47,247 nucleotides of DNA from Treponema sp. (GTDB lineage Bacteria; Spirochaetota; Spirochaetia; Treponematales; Treponemataceae). A program made the translations under genes and the position numbers. Below are positions 8,808-17,780 of this stretch, piece after piece (position 1 is the stretch's first letter; each line of letters starts with the position of its first letter). The stretch covers positions 10,495 through 57,741 of the forward strand of contig PDOP01000042.1 of NCBI GenBank assembly GCA_002749205.1, given 5' to 3'. Below the pieces are notes generated by a model that had not been told where the DNA came from, made no database searches, and saw only the letters and a list, made by a program, of their open reading frames with translations.

Positions 8808-9242
8808 CTATTTTTGTTGCTCTAAAATAACCTTTGCGGAATGCCAACTCAATGTTGCACATTTTATTCTCGCAGGCATTTTAGAAAAATACTCCAGCAT
8901 CTGTGCATCTTCAAGTTCGTCTTTTTGTTCTTCCGTTATATCTTCCGATGATGACATCATCTTAAAAAAGACTTCTACTTTATTTTTTGCATCTTCAAGC
9001 TGTTTACCCTTAATTAAGTCTATAAGCATATTTGTAGAAGCAGTCGAAATTGCACAACCGTTTCCCAAGTATGAAGCGTCTTCTACCACCCCGTCTTTAT
9101 GCTTTATCAACAATGTTAAATCGTCTCCGCAATTTGGATTATGACCTCTTTCGGCGCTTACATCACCTGAAAGCTCTTTTTTATTATCCTTTCTTCGAGA
9201 GTATTCTAAAATAATATCTTGGTATACTGAATCAATTTCCAT
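8808..9242 (-). CDS. sufU: Fe-S scaffold or sulfur-transfer protein SufU
   Basis: This is a NifU/IscU-like protein that accepts sulfur from SufS and passes it to the SufBCD machinery. The 144 residues include the three conserved cysteines in NPNCGDDL (about 38), GNGCAIS (about 63) and RIKCATLSW (about 128), with the Asp after the first Cys as in zinc-binding SufU. It is the last gene of the suf operon, 38 bp behind sufS, matching the usual SufS-SufU pairing. The spacing between Cys2 and Cys3 contains the SufU-type insertion, which separates it from IscU. Confidence 0.92.
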   Translation of the reverse strand: MEIDSVYQDIILEYSRRKDNKKELSGDVSAERGHNPNCGDDLTLLIKHKDGVVEDASYLGNGCAISTASTNMLIDLIKGKQLEDAKNKVEVFFKMMSSSEDITEEQKDELEDAQMLEYFSKMPARIKCATLSWHSAKVILEQQK

Positions 9243-9280
9243 AAGTTTTCCCTTAAATTTTATATGCCTAAATTATCCAA

Positions 9281-10489
9281 TCAACTTTCATTAAAAACGG
9301 TGTTTACTTTTTTAAGAGCAATAATCATCTTATCAACATCTTCTTTTGTATTATATATTCCAAAACTTGCCCTACACGATGACGGCACATTTATATAATT
9401 CATTAACGGTTGAGTACAGTGATGTCCGCTACGCACCATCACACCAAATTGATCCAGTATAAACGCAGTATCGTGTGAATGTACGTCTTTTACATTAAAA
9501 GCTATTACGCCCACCCTTTCTTTCAACTCTGTTTGATATGTTTCGACAAAATCAAGTTTTTTTAATTCAGATAATGCATAGTCTGAAATTTCGGCAACTA
9601 CCCTTTCGATTTCATCATATCCGATTCTTTCGATATATTCAATTGCTTTGTGCAATGAATATATCGCTTCCACATTCATTGTACCACCTTCATATTTTTC
9701 AGGTGCATCTTTAAATTGACTTTCTTCTTCGGTAACATAAGAAATCATACTTCCGCCATAAAGAAAAGGCGGCATTTTTTCCAAAAGCTCAGTCTTCCCG
9801 TATAATATACCCACACCAAGCAAAGAAAATATTTTATGGCCGGAAAACACAAAAAAATCACAACCAAGCTCAGATAAATTTTGCTTACAATGCGGAATTG
9901 ATTGAGCCCCGTCAATCACAACAATTGCCCCATGAGCATGTGCCGTCTTTGTTATTTCTTTAACAGGGTTTATAACACCGGTTGTATTTACAACCGCAGA
10001 AACCGAAACTATCTTTGTTTTTAAATTTAGCTTTGCCTTAAAGTCGTGCATATTAAAACTGCCATCAGGATTTAAATAAACATATTTTAATACGGCACCT
10101 TTTTGTTTACAAACATACTGCCATGGTACAATATTCGCATGATGATTTGAAACACAAATTAAAACTTCATCACCGGCAGTTAAATTTGACAAGCCATAAC
10201 AATACGCAATTATATTAAGAGACTCTGTAGCACATTTTGTAAACACAATTTCTTTTGATGTTTTTGCGCCTATGAATTCTGCAACCTTTTTTCGTGCTTC
10301 TTCTACTATTTGAGATGACTGCACAGCCAACTTATGTGAACCCCGCCCTGCATTACCGTTAAACTTTGAATAATATTCATTAACCGCATCAATCACCTCT
10401 TTCGGACGCTGAGAAGTTGCCGCAGAATCCAAATAATGTGTATCAGGTTGTTGCATTAAAAGCGGAAAGTCCTCTTTATAGCTTTTCAT
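9281..10489 (-). CDS. sufS: cysteine desulfurase SufS
   Basis: SufS is the PLP enzyme that takes sulfur from cysteine for Fe-S cluster assembly. The 402-residue class II desulfurase has its PLP Lys219 in FSGHKIF and catalytic Cys358 in RSGHHCTQPL. The His and Asp that hold PLP are in VSNHHANIVPW and VIDGAQSIPH. The length is typical. It begins 2 bp after sufD and is followed by its partner sufU. Confidence 0.95.
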   Translation of the reverse strand: MKSYKEDFPLLMQQPDTHYLDSAATSQRPKEVIDAVNEYYSKFNGNAGRGSHKLAVQSSQIVEEARKKVAEFIGAKTSKEIVFTKCATESLNIIAYCYGLSNLTAGDEVLICVSNHHANIVPWQYVCKQKGAVLKYVYLNPDGSFNMHDFKAKLNLKTKIVSVSAVVNTTGVINPVKEITKTAHAHGAIVVIDGAQSIPHCKQNLSELGCDFFVFSGHKIFSLLGVGILYGKTELLEKMPPFLYGGSMISYVTEEESQFKDAPEKYEGGTMNVEAIYSLHKAIEYIERIGYDEIERVVAEISDYALSELKKLDFVETYQTELKERVGVIAFNVKDVHSHDTAFILDQFGVMVRSGHHCTQPLMNYINVPSSCRASFGIYNTKEDVDKMIIALKKVNTVFNES

Positions 10490-10491
10490 TT

Positions 10492-11598
10492 TTATATTTT
10501 TGCCTCTATTGTTTCATTAAGATTTATATTAAGCTCATCAATAAGTTTATCCCTCATTGCCTTATCATCGATAATATTCAGAATCGGCAAAAAAGCGGCT
10601 TTTGCCATAAGTATTTTTGCACTCAGCTCATCAAATCCTCGTGTCATAAGATAGTATAACTGGTCATCATCAATCGCCGAAAAACTTGCGGCATGCTCTC
10701 CAATAACATCATCTTCATCACAAAATATTGTCGGAATTGTCATACCGACAACACCTTTATCAAACATATTTGTATTATCCGAAAAGCGTGCAAATGATCC
10801 GCTGCAACCCCTGTTAAAAAACAAATTTCCGCGAAACATCTTTTTAGACTTATCTTTTAGAACACCGGTAGCAGATATAACTGCATTTGTTTTTTTACCG
10901 TTAATAATAAAATTCTGCTCAAAATCCGCTCGCCTTTGCTCATTAACAAAATATAGCGGAAAAATATTTACTTCAACATCGTCTTCGTGAATATAAGTCG
11001 AAGTAGAAGCTCCGTTCACCTTTGCACCAAGTTGAATATCATAAATATTTATAACAGCATTTTTATCTGCATCTATTTTAAGTGTTTCAAAATTACGACT
11101 TTCTTTATTTAAATTCTGCACTTTAATTAAGTTCAACTCGGAGTTGCTTTTCACTTTTATCCGCATTAAACCGCTTCTAAAAAAATTATGTTTAAGACTG
11201 CACTCATCACTTTCAAGAAATACAGACAGTTTAGCTTTTGTGTTTTCGGCAATTTCGATAAAACTTTGGTCGTACAGCACATCGTTTTTTTCATCAAGCT
11301 TAAAACTAGCCGAAATATTTACCGGCTCGTCAGCAACATTGTTTTGATTTATTTTCAAATAAAACCCTGAGTTACATTTTTCCTGCACCTCTTCTGTATA
11401 CGCTTTTCCTAATCCGCAGTTTTTTTGACGCTGATTTGTATCATAATCAAAAACACCCTTATTGCCTTCAATAAATTTATCAATCCCCGTATATATAGCT
11501 TGTGCAGGCAGTTCCGATATTTCAAAGTTTGAAAACTTTTTTGTCGGAATATCTTCTTTTACATATCCAAGCCTTTTGAAATAATTATCTTTTTTCAT
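10492..11598 (-). CDS. sufD: Fe-S assembly protein SufD
   Basis: SufD pairs with SufB and the ATPase SufC to form the SufBC2D scaffold. The 368 residues show the beta-helix SufD core in the last two thirds, with the conserved GVVGMTIPTIFCDEDDV and GEHAASFSAID stretches near 280-310, where SufB and SufD interact, and the C-terminal YYLMTRGFDELSAK region. The N-terminal part is weakly conserved, as usual. It is separated from sufB by 68 bp that contain an 8-bp hairpin, the largest gap in this operon, and is followed by sufS after 2 bp. Confidence 0.9.
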   Translation of the reverse strand: MKKDNYFKRLGYVKEDIPTKKFSNFEISELPAQAIYTGIDKFIEGNKGVFDYDTNQRQKNCGLGKAYTEEVQEKCNSGFYLKINQNNVADEPVNISASFKLDEKNDVLYDQSFIEIAENTKAKLSVFLESDECSLKHNFFRSGLMRIKVKSNSELNLIKVQNLNKESRNFETLKIDADKNAVINIYDIQLGAKVNGASTSTYIHEDDVEVNIFPLYFVNEQRRADFEQNFIINGKKTNAVISATGVLKDKSKKMFRGNLFFNRGCSGSFARFSDNTNMFDKGVVGMTIPTIFCDEDDVIGEHAASFSAIDDDQLYYLMTRGFDELSAKILMAKAAFLPILNIIDDKAMRDKLIDELNINLNETIEAKI

Positions 11599-11621
11599 AA
11601 ACTTACTTCATATCCTTATAA

Positions 11622-11657
11622 GAGGCATTAACAAATAAATTTATATTACAATGCCTC
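11622..11657 (-). other. hairpin in the sufB-sufD gap
   Basis: GAGGCATT (minus, 11657-11650) can pair with AATGCCTC (11629-11622) across a 20-nt AT-rich loop. No U-run follows, so it is more likely an mRNA processing or stability element than a terminator. AAGGA, the sufD ribosome-binding region, lies just downstream. Confidence 0.4.
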
Positions 11658-11666
11658 GATAAATTA

Positions 11667-13109
11667 CTAACCAATAGTTCCCTCAAGCTCTATAGTAATC
11701 AAATTATTTAACTCAACAGCATATTCTAAAGGTAACTCCTTGGAAATGGGCTCAACAAAGCCTTTAATTATCATAGACTTCGCAGTCATTTCATCGATAC
11801 CCCTTTGCATCAAATAAAACACCATTTCATCACTAATGCGACCAATCTTTGCTTCATGTCCTATATCAACATTATTATTATGCACTTCTATAATCGGAAT
11901 TGTATCCGACCTTGAATCGCTGTCCAGCATTAAAGATTCGCATTCCGCAACAGCTTTAGCTCCGTCAGCACCCGCACCAATGTGTAAAAGCCCTCGATAA
12001 TTAGCTTCACCGCCACTTTTACAAATAGACCTTGAGTGCATCTCCGAAACAGTTTCTTTACCCAGATGCAAAACCTTAGTCCCCGTATCCAAACACTGCC
12101 CTGCGGAAGCAAAGGTTACGCCTGTAAATTCCGAGCGAGAACGGTCGCCTTTAAGAATACTCATCGGATACAACATGGTAACACGAGAACCAAAAGAACC
12201 TGAAACCCATTCAATAGTGCCGTCTTCATCAACAATCGCCCGCTTTGTATTTAAGTTATACAGATTACGAGACCAGTTTTCAATCGTAGAATACCTTAGG
12301 GTCGCATTTTTTTTAACATACAATTCAACGGCACCTGCATGCAACGCATTTTTATAATACTTAGGAGCACTGCAACCTTCTATAAAATGAAGGTAAGCTC
12401 CCTCATCTACTATAATCAATGTATGCTCAAACTGACCCGATTGATTTGCATTCAATCTAAAATAAGACTGCAAAGGAAGTTCAACCTTTACACCTTTTGG
12501 CACATACACAAAAGAGCCACCCGACCAAACCGCACCGTGAATAGATGCAAATTTGTGGTCGTTTGGTTTTATCAATTTCATAAAATGCTCACGGACTATT
12601 TCTTCATGCTCCCTTACGGCGGTCTCCATATCAAGATACACAACGCCCTGCTTTTTTAAGTCTTCCTGTAAGCTGTGATACACAACTTCTGAATCGTATT
12701 GTGCACCGACACCCGCAAGCGATTCTTTCTCTGCTTCGGGAATACCAAGCCTGTCAAAAGTTTGTTTAATTTCATCGGGGACATCTTCCCAAGATTCCGC
12801 CATCGAATTTGAACCGGCAACAATGTAGTGTATTATTTCCTGAACATCTAAATCCGAAATATCCGCTCCCCAATCGGGCATATCGGTTTTGTTAAAATGC
12901 TCCAAAGACTGTAATCTAAGGTCGAGCATCCAGTCCGGCTCATTTTTGCGTTTTGAAATTTCTTTTACAACATCTGCATTTAAACCAAGCCCTGTTGAAA
13001 ATTCATAATCAACAGAATCTTTAATATCATAAATGCCACGCTCTATATCGGAAACATAAGTTTTTTTTCGCTTTTCAAAACCTTCTTCACTTATATTTTT
13101 TTCACTCAT
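11667..13109 (-). CDS. sufB: Fe-S assembly scaffold SufB
   Basis: SufB is the main scaffold subunit on which clusters form in the SufBC2D complex. The 480-residue protein has the conserved HGAVWSGGSFVYVPKGVKVE segment near residue 190, the central beta-helix with FIEGCSAPKY, and the C-terminal HNNNVDIGHEAKIGRI with FYLMQRGIDEMTAKSMI near 410-440. The start ATG overlaps the sufC stop by 4 nt (ATGA), which implies coupled translation. The gene order C-B-D-S-U differs from the common Gram-positive order C-D-S-U-B. Confidence 0.96.
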   Translation of the reverse strand: MSEKNISEEGFEKRKKTYVSDIERGIYDIKDSVDYEFSTGLGLNADVVKEISKRKNEPDWMLDLRLQSLEHFNKTDMPDWGADISDLDVQEIIHYIVAGSNSMAESWEDVPDEIKQTFDRLGIPEAEKESLAGVGAQYDSEVVYHSLQEDLKKQGVVYLDMETAVREHEEIVREHFMKLIKPNDHKFASIHGAVWSGGSFVYVPKGVKVELPLQSYFRLNANQSGQFEHTLIIVDEGAYLHFIEGCSAPKYYKNALHAGAVELYVKKNATLRYSTIENWSRNLYNLNTKRAIVDEDGTIEWVSGSFGSRVTMLYPMSILKGDRSRSEFTGVTFASAGQCLDTGTKVLHLGKETVSEMHSRSICKSGGEANYRGLLHIGAGADGAKAVAECESLMLDSDSRSDTIPIIEVHNNNVDIGHEAKIGRISDEMVFYLMQRGIDEMTAKSMIIKGFVEPISKELPLEYAVELNNLITIELEGTIG

Positions 13110-13849
13110 AAATTTTCTCTTATATTTGCATAACCGTGAGATTCAATGTACTTTGCCAAAGATAAATCTCCGGTCTTAATAATTTTACCGTCAACAATAA
13201 CATGTACAACATCGGGTTTAAGGTAATCAAGAACCTTATTATGATGGGTAATTATCAACACACCCATTTCGGAAGTGCGTATCTTTTGAACCCCCTCAAA
13301 CACAACCCTGGTTGCATCAATATCAAGCCCTGAGTCCGCTTCATCAAGTATAGCAAGTTTAGGTTTCAGCATAGCCAACTGTAAAATCTCGCTCTTCTTT
13401 TTTTCGCCGCCTGAAAAACCTACATTCAAATGCCTGCCTGCATATTCAACCGGTATTTCAAGATCCTTCATCTGAGCCAATAATTCTTTATGGAATTTTG
13501 CAATTGACACTTTTTCGCCCGACACAGCTTCTTTTGATGCACGCAAAAATTCTTCAAGCCTCAACCCGGGAATTTCTTCGGGTGTTTGAAACGAAAGAAA
13601 AATCCCTTTCCTTGCCCTTTCATGTACGGATAAATCGTTTATACACTCTCCGCCAAAAAATATTTCACCTGAATCCAAATTAAACACGGGGTTGCCGACA
13701 ATTCCTGCGGCAAGAGTAGATTTACCCGCTCCATTTGGCCCCATAACAGCATGAATCTCACCGTTTTTCATGCTCATGTTGATTCCGTCAAGAATAACAT
13801 TATCCTCAACCGAAACCCTCATATTTTTTATATCTAATAGATTGCCCAT
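13106..13849 (-). CDS. sufC: Fe-S assembly ATPase SufC
   Basis: SufC is an ABC-type ATPase that drives cluster assembly on SufB/SufD. The 247 residues have Walker A GPNGAGKST near 39, the SufC-specific Q-loop region FLSFQTPEEIPG, signature VGFSGGEKKKSEILQ, and Walker B LAILDEADSGLD with the family-typical Asp after the Glu region. The frame stays open for 26 more codons upstream, but those overlap the promoter; ATG 13849 has AGGAG 6 nt before it and is the family start. It is the first gene of the suf operon. Confidence 0.96.
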   Translation of the reverse strand: MGNLLDIKNMRVSVEDNVILDGINMSMKNGEIHAVMGPNGAGKSTLAAGIVGNPVFNLDSGEIFFGGECINDLSVHERARKGIFLSFQTPEEIPGLRLEEFLRASKEAVSGEKVSIAKFHKELLAQMKDLEIPVEYAGRHLNVGFSGGEKKKSEILQLAMLKPKLAILDEADSGLDIDATRVVFEGVQKIRTSEMGVLIITHHNKVLDYLKPDVVHVIVDGKIIKTGDLSLAKYIESHGYANIRENL

Positions 13850-13898
13850 AAAAACTCCTATTTTCAGTGTTCCACATTTTAAGCAAAACACCAATGCC

Positions 13899-13927
13899 AT
13901 TCTATACCTCAATAAAACAATTGTCAA
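13899..13927 (-). promoter_or_regulatory. promoter of the suf operon
   Basis: On the minus strand, TTGACA (13927-13922), a 17-bp spacer and TAGAAT (13904-13899). The leader of about 43 nt could fold through GTGTT/AACAC around 13870-13890. I see no IscR-like or other clear operator. Confidence 0.8.
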
Positions 13928-14028
13928 TATAAAACCATTATTAAGTTAATAATCTTTAACAACAAAGTCAACAGAGGAGATTGCAAAAGTCGGAGAAGTT
14001 TTGTAAATTCTTCTCAAAATCCAGCAAA

Positions 14029-14210
14029 AAGCGTTAGTGGTCGGAGTAATGCGAGCGGGTTTTTCAAAAACCCGCGATGCAAATAAAAAAACGGCGTAAA
14101 TTACAAGCCGTTTTTTTAGTCGAAGCGATAGCGTAGTTACGGAGGGCACGGCGGTTTGATACGATTTTGCATTTAAAATTTATTCAATCTCCAAACCGCA
14201 ACGCCCAAAT
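14029..14210 (+). repeat. intergenic repeat family A, copy 2
   Basis: This element runs from AAGCGTTAG to CAACGCCCAAAT, ending 2 bp beyond the ligA stop. Hairpin 1 is GCGGGTTTT/AAAACCCGC at 14055-14075. Hairpin 2 is AAAAAAACGGC/GCCGTTTTTTT at 14085-14117, a good terminator on either strand. It is followed by TTAGTCGAAGCGATAGCG as in copies 3 and 4. The hairpin arms share no sequence with those of the other copies. The remaining 13928-14028 holds nothing I recognise. Confidence 0.8.
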
Positions 14211-14212
14211 TT

Positions 14213-16135
14213 TTATCCATTAACTATTTTTAAAAATTCTTCTTCGGTGATAATCGAAATGTTTAATGACTGTGCTTTTTTGTTTTTTGACGATCCTGAT
14301 TCGGGAGTATTTGTAACGAGGTAGGTCAAGTCTTTTACAACCGAAGATTTCGCCGCCCCGCCTTTTTCTTTAACAAGGGCTTGTGCCTGTGCGCGTTTCA
14401 TCGTATAAAGCTCGCCGGTAAAACAAAAGCTCAACCCTTTAAGCGGTGCATCAGCGACAGGCGGTTTAATTTTAAGTTTGCCTGAATTAACAAGTTCCGT
14501 CATTTCCGGTTTTAAGATTTCAAGATTTTCGCTCAGAGTCTTTGCGAGTATTTTGCCAAACTGATAAACATTCGACAGCTCTTCTTCGCTTGCGTCAAGC
14601 AGTTTTTCCAAAGTGTCGTAACCGCTTGCAATCAGTTTTTCGGCCATCACTTCGCCAATACCTTCAATGTCAAACCCCGCAATAAATTTGGCAAGGCTGA
14701 TTTCGGTTTTTGAATTTATCGCATTGATAACTTTTTCTGCGGAGCGTTGCCCCATTCTGTCAAGCTCTGCAAGCTCTGAAACCGTAAGAGTGTAAATATC
14801 CGAAATTGAATTAAGGCGTTTTGTGTCAAACAACCTGCGAATTAAGGTCGTCCCCAAATCGCGAATATCAAGAGTGCTTACCCATTTTTCAATTCTGTGA
14901 TGAATCAATTTCGGGCAATTCGGGTTCGGGCAATAAAGCCGCGTTCCCTCATCCAAGAGTTTGGTTTGGCAAACCACACATTTTTCGGGCAGAACGATTT
15001 CGGTTGCACTTGCAGGGTTTTCAACAAGGCTTTCTATTTTCGGAATAATCTCGCCCCGTTTTGTTATCACCACCTTACTGCCGATTTTTAAACCAAGCGA
15101 TTTTATTATGTTGGGGTTTGCAAGGCTTGCACGCCTAACGGTTGTACCGGCAAGATGCACCGGCTCAATAATCGCAATCGGTGTATAAGTTGCTCCCGAT
15201 TCGCTCCACTCGATTTCAAGCACGGTTGAAACAGCTTCTTCCAAACTGAACTTAAACGCAATCTGTTTTTCAGGCCTTGCACGGCTTAAATCTTTTGCAT
15301 CTATTTCGTTTGTTTTTACAACCAAGCCGTCAATATCGTATTCAAGTGTCGGGCGAATATCCATCACCGAGCTTCTGTAATCAATGACTTCCTGCGCTGT
15401 TGCACATATTTTTTGCGGTACGGTTTTAAAACCAAGCTCGGAAAGCCACTGTGTTTTTTCAATCTCGGTTTCAAAAAATTTCTTGCCTGTAAACGGCTTT
15501 CCGACAGTGCCTTCAACGGCATCATAGCAAATCACGGTCAGATGCTCGCAACCCATTCCGTCCTTTCGTTTCATTAAACCGTTTGCCGCATTTCTGCAGT
15601 TTGCTTTATCGGAAAAAAACTGCACATGCACATTCTTTGTCATTATAACTTCAGAGCGAATGCCCCCCGTAAACGGCACCGGTTTATTTTTACTCATTAA
15701 GTTAAACACAAGCCCCTGCATTTTTTTCGCATTACAGGTTATATCATCGCCAACCCTTCCGTTGCCTCGGGTAACCGCTTTTGTAAAGATACCGTCCTCA
15801 TACTGAAGCTCAAGGCTCGCTCCGTCCAATTTATACTGCACAATTAAATTGCCCGCATTTTCTGCACCGCTTTTCTTTGCCCAATCCAAAAAGCTGTCGG
15901 GGTTTGCGGCTTTTTCCTGACTGCCCATAGGAATAATATGCTCCGCCTTAGGAAAACCGTCCGCCTTATCTTCAGGCACGGTTTTAAATAAACTGCTATT
16001 CGGGCTTAACTCTCGCAACTCGTCCCACAAAGCATCAAATTCCGCATCACTAATTTCCGGCTCGGCATTATAATAAAGCTCTTGATGTCGGCTAATCAAT
16101 TTTTCCAACTCTTTAATTCTGTCTGTCTCTGTCAT
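14213..16135 (-). CDS. ligA: NAD-dependent DNA ligase LigA
   Basis: LigA seals nicks in replication and repair using NAD+. The 640-residue protein has an N-terminal Ia-like segment ending in the adenylation domain, with nucleotidyl Lys102 in QYKLDGASLEL. The OB-fold domain follows, then a zinc finger (CVVCQ...YCPNPNCPK near 400-425), helix-hairpin-helix repeats (FIAGFDIEGIGEVMAEKLIA), and a C-terminal BRCT domain from about residue 560 (GLSFCFTGELYTMKRAQAQA). It is slightly shorter than E. coli LigA. The start is ATG 16135 behind GAGGG. Base composition is richer in G+C than the flanking restriction-modification genes. Confidence 0.96.
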   Translation of the reverse strand: MTETDRIKELEKLISRHQELYYNAEPEISDAEFDALWDELRELSPNSSLFKTVPEDKADGFPKAEHIIPMGSQEKAANPDSFLDWAKKSGAENAGNLIVQYKLDGASLELQYEDGIFTKAVTRGNGRVGDDITCNAKKMQGLVFNLMSKNKPVPFTGGIRSEVIMTKNVHVQFFSDKANCRNAANGLMKRKDGMGCEHLTVICYDAVEGTVGKPFTGKKFFETEIEKTQWLSELGFKTVPQKICATAQEVIDYRSSVMDIRPTLEYDIDGLVVKTNEIDAKDLSRARPEKQIAFKFSLEEAVSTVLEIEWSESGATYTPIAIIEPVHLAGTTVRRASLANPNIIKSLGLKIGSKVVITKRGEIIPKIESLVENPASATEIVLPEKCVVCQTKLLDEGTRLYCPNPNCPKLIHHRIEKWVSTLDIRDLGTTLIRRLFDTKRLNSISDIYTLTVSELAELDRMGQRSAEKVINAINSKTEISLAKFIAGFDIEGIGEVMAEKLIASGYDTLEKLLDASEEELSNVYQFGKILAKTLSENLEILKPEMTELVNSGKLKIKPPVADAPLKGLSFCFTGELYTMKRAQAQALVKEKGGAAKSSVVKDLTYLVTNTPESGSSKNKKAQSLNISIITEEEFLKIVNG

Positions 16136-16174
16136 TTTTCCCTCAAAATCTAAACTGCAATATTATCGGTTTTT

Positions 16175-16203
16175 ATTATATAGTTTTTTCAAAGCCTTGT
16201 CAT
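16175..16203 (-). promoter_or_regulatory. promoter of ligA
   Basis: On the minus strand, ATGACA (16203-16198), a 17-bp spacer and a perfect TATAAT (16180-16175), about 40 nt before the ligA ATG. Confidence 0.65.
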
Positions 16204-16222
16204 CAGATACTAAGATTTAATT

Positions 16223-16261
16223 TAGCAGGTAAATGTTTGCTTTGCAAACATTTACCTGCTA
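16223..16261. other. perfect 18-bp hairpin
   Basis: TAGCAGGTAAATGTTTGC (16223-16240) pairs without mismatch with GCAAACATTTACCTGCTA (16244-16261) around a 3-nt TTT loop. It directly abuts the TAACCCGCACC edge of repeat family C copy 2. No T-run follows on either strand, so it is not a standard terminator. Confidence 0.7.
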
Positions 16262-16435
16262 ACCCGCACCCTCCGCATAATCTTTTCGTCTTTACTGCAC
16301 AATAAAATCGGAAGTCTCAAATAGAGCCTTCCTTTTCTGAAAATTATAAACGACAAAAAGGATAGACGGAGGGTGCCAAATCAGATGTAAAGAAATTGTT
16401 TAGCACGCCGGTATTCTGATAAACTTCACTGCACC
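16262..16435. repeat. intergenic repeat family C, copy 2; no gene in 16136-16649
   Basis: Outer arms GCACCCTCCG (16266-16275) and CGGAGGGTGC (16367-16376) pair perfectly. Inner arms CTTTTCGTC (16282-16290) and GACAAAAAG (16352-16360) pair with one mismatch. Between the left arms is GCATAAT, matching GCATAAC in copy 1. Downstream come AATCAG and GCACGCCGGTATTCT, then ACTTCAC, as in copy 1. The last 210 bp before the methyltransferase gene are AT-rich, with a TATAAT at 16634-16639. Confidence 0.7.
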
Positions 16436-16649
16436 GTAAGACGCAAATTTTCCGCTATCACGGAAACTTGCGCCGATGTCAAAACTGAGCTTTCTTTGGT
16501 ATTAGGCAAAAAAATGATAAAAAAATATTAGATATGCCACCTAACATTATACAAGAAGTAATGGTCTTCCACCCTATTATATATCAGTAAAACAAAATTT
16601 TCTTACCCAATAGCCAAAAAAGGATTTTTTTTATATAATTAAAATACTT

Positions 16650-17780
16650 ATGGATGATAAAACGATACAAAAAGATTTATTTTCAGAGCATAACAGTAAA
16701 AAAATGAAAAAAATTTTAAATACAATTATTGAAGGTGATTGTATTTTGGAATTACAAACGATCCCTAATAATAGCATTGATTTTATATTTGCAGACCCGC
16801 CTTATTTTATGCAAACGGAAGGTGATTTGATTCGTTTTGAGGGTACAAAATTTGCAGGCGTTGATGATGAATGGGATAAATTTAATTCATTTACCGAGTA
16901 TGATAGTTTTTGTGAAAGCTGGCTTAAAGAATGTCAGCGAGTATTAAAAAAAGACGGCAGTATTTGTGTGATAGGTTCATTTCAAAATATTTTCAGGCTA
17001 GGTTATATAATGCAAAATTTAGGTTTTTGGATAATAAATGATATTATTTGGCATAAAAATAATCCCGTTCCAAATTTTGCAGGAACAAGACTTTGTAATG
17101 CTCACGAAACTCTGATTTGGTGCAGTAAAAATAAAAACAGCAAAATTAATTTCAATTATAAAACAATGAAATATTTAAACGAAGGTAAGCAAGAAAAATC
17201 GGTTTGGACATTGCCCATCTGCAACGGAAATGAACGCCTGAAAGACAAAACAGGTAAAAAAATTCATTCTACTCAAAAGCCAGAAAAATTACTTTTTAAA
17301 ATAATTTTAGCAGCGACAAAACCAAACGATATTATACTCGACCCATTTTTTGGTACAGGAACTACAGGAGCAGTTGCAAAACGAATTGGACGAAATTATA
17401 TTGGAATTGAGCGAGAATCAAAATATATTGTTGAAGCAAGAAAAAGACTCGCTAAGATAAAAAATGAAAGTGATGAAATCACGAATTTAACATTAGAAAA
17501 AAAACCACCAAAAGTACCAATGACAGCCTTGTTAAAAAAAAGCTATTTAAAACAAGGTGATTTTTTATATTCTCCTAAACAAGAAAAAAAATGTAAAATT
17601 TTGGAAACAGGAAATGTTCAAGATGAACAAGATGTATTATCCATCCATAAAATGAGTGCAAAAATTTTAAATAAAACTAATTATAATGGCTGGAATTATT
17701 TTTATGTCAATTATAAAAATTCATTTATTCCACTTAATGAATTAAGGTATATTTATAATGAGGAACAAAATGCAAAATAA
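16650..17780 (+). CDS. type II adenine DNA methyltransferase, HinfI-like
   Basis: This methyltransferase protects host DNA from the nuclease encoded next to it. The 376-residue protein is a beta-class N6-adenine enzyme: catalytic motif DPPY at residues 49-52 comes before the SAM motif DPFFGTGTTG at 231-240. Long stretches (GVDDEWDKF, IGSFQNIFRLGYIMQNL, NPVPNFAGTRLCNAHET, STQKPEKLL) match what I know of M.HinfI and the CcrM group, which methylate GANTC. A C-terminal extension of about 100 residues is probably the extra domain of that group. GANTC specificity is an inference. There is no clear ribosome-binding site; TATAAT ends 10 nt before the ATG. The gene is very AT-rich, which suggests horizontal transfer. 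Confidence 0.93.
   Translation: MDDKTIQKDLFSEHNSKKMKKILNTIIEGDCILELQTIPNNSIDFIFADPPYFMQTEGDLIRFEGTKFAGVDDEWDKFNSFTEYDSFCESWLKECQRVLKKDGSICVIGSFQNIFRLGYIMQNLGFWIINDIIWHKNNPVPNFAGTRLCNAHETLIWCSKNKNSKINFNYKTMKYLNEGKQEKSVWTLPICNGNERLKDKTGKKIHSTQKPEKLLFKIILAATKPNDIILDPFFGTGTTGAVAKRIGRNYIGIERESKYIVEARKRLAKIKNESDEITNLTLEKKPPKVPMTALLKKSYLKQGDFLYSPKQEKKCKILETGNVQDEQDVLSIHKMSAKILNKTNYNGWNYFYVNYKNSFIPLNELRYIYNEEQNAK

Noticed and set aside
13850..13927. Upstream start for SufC adding 26 residues
   Set aside because: These codons overlap a TTGACA-N17-TAGAAT promoter and are not part of the SufC family; ATG 13849 has AGGAG.
16650..17780. Orphan cell-cycle methylase of the CcrM type
   Set aside because: A PD-(D/E)XK nuclease gene overlaps its end, so it belongs to a restriction-modification pair.
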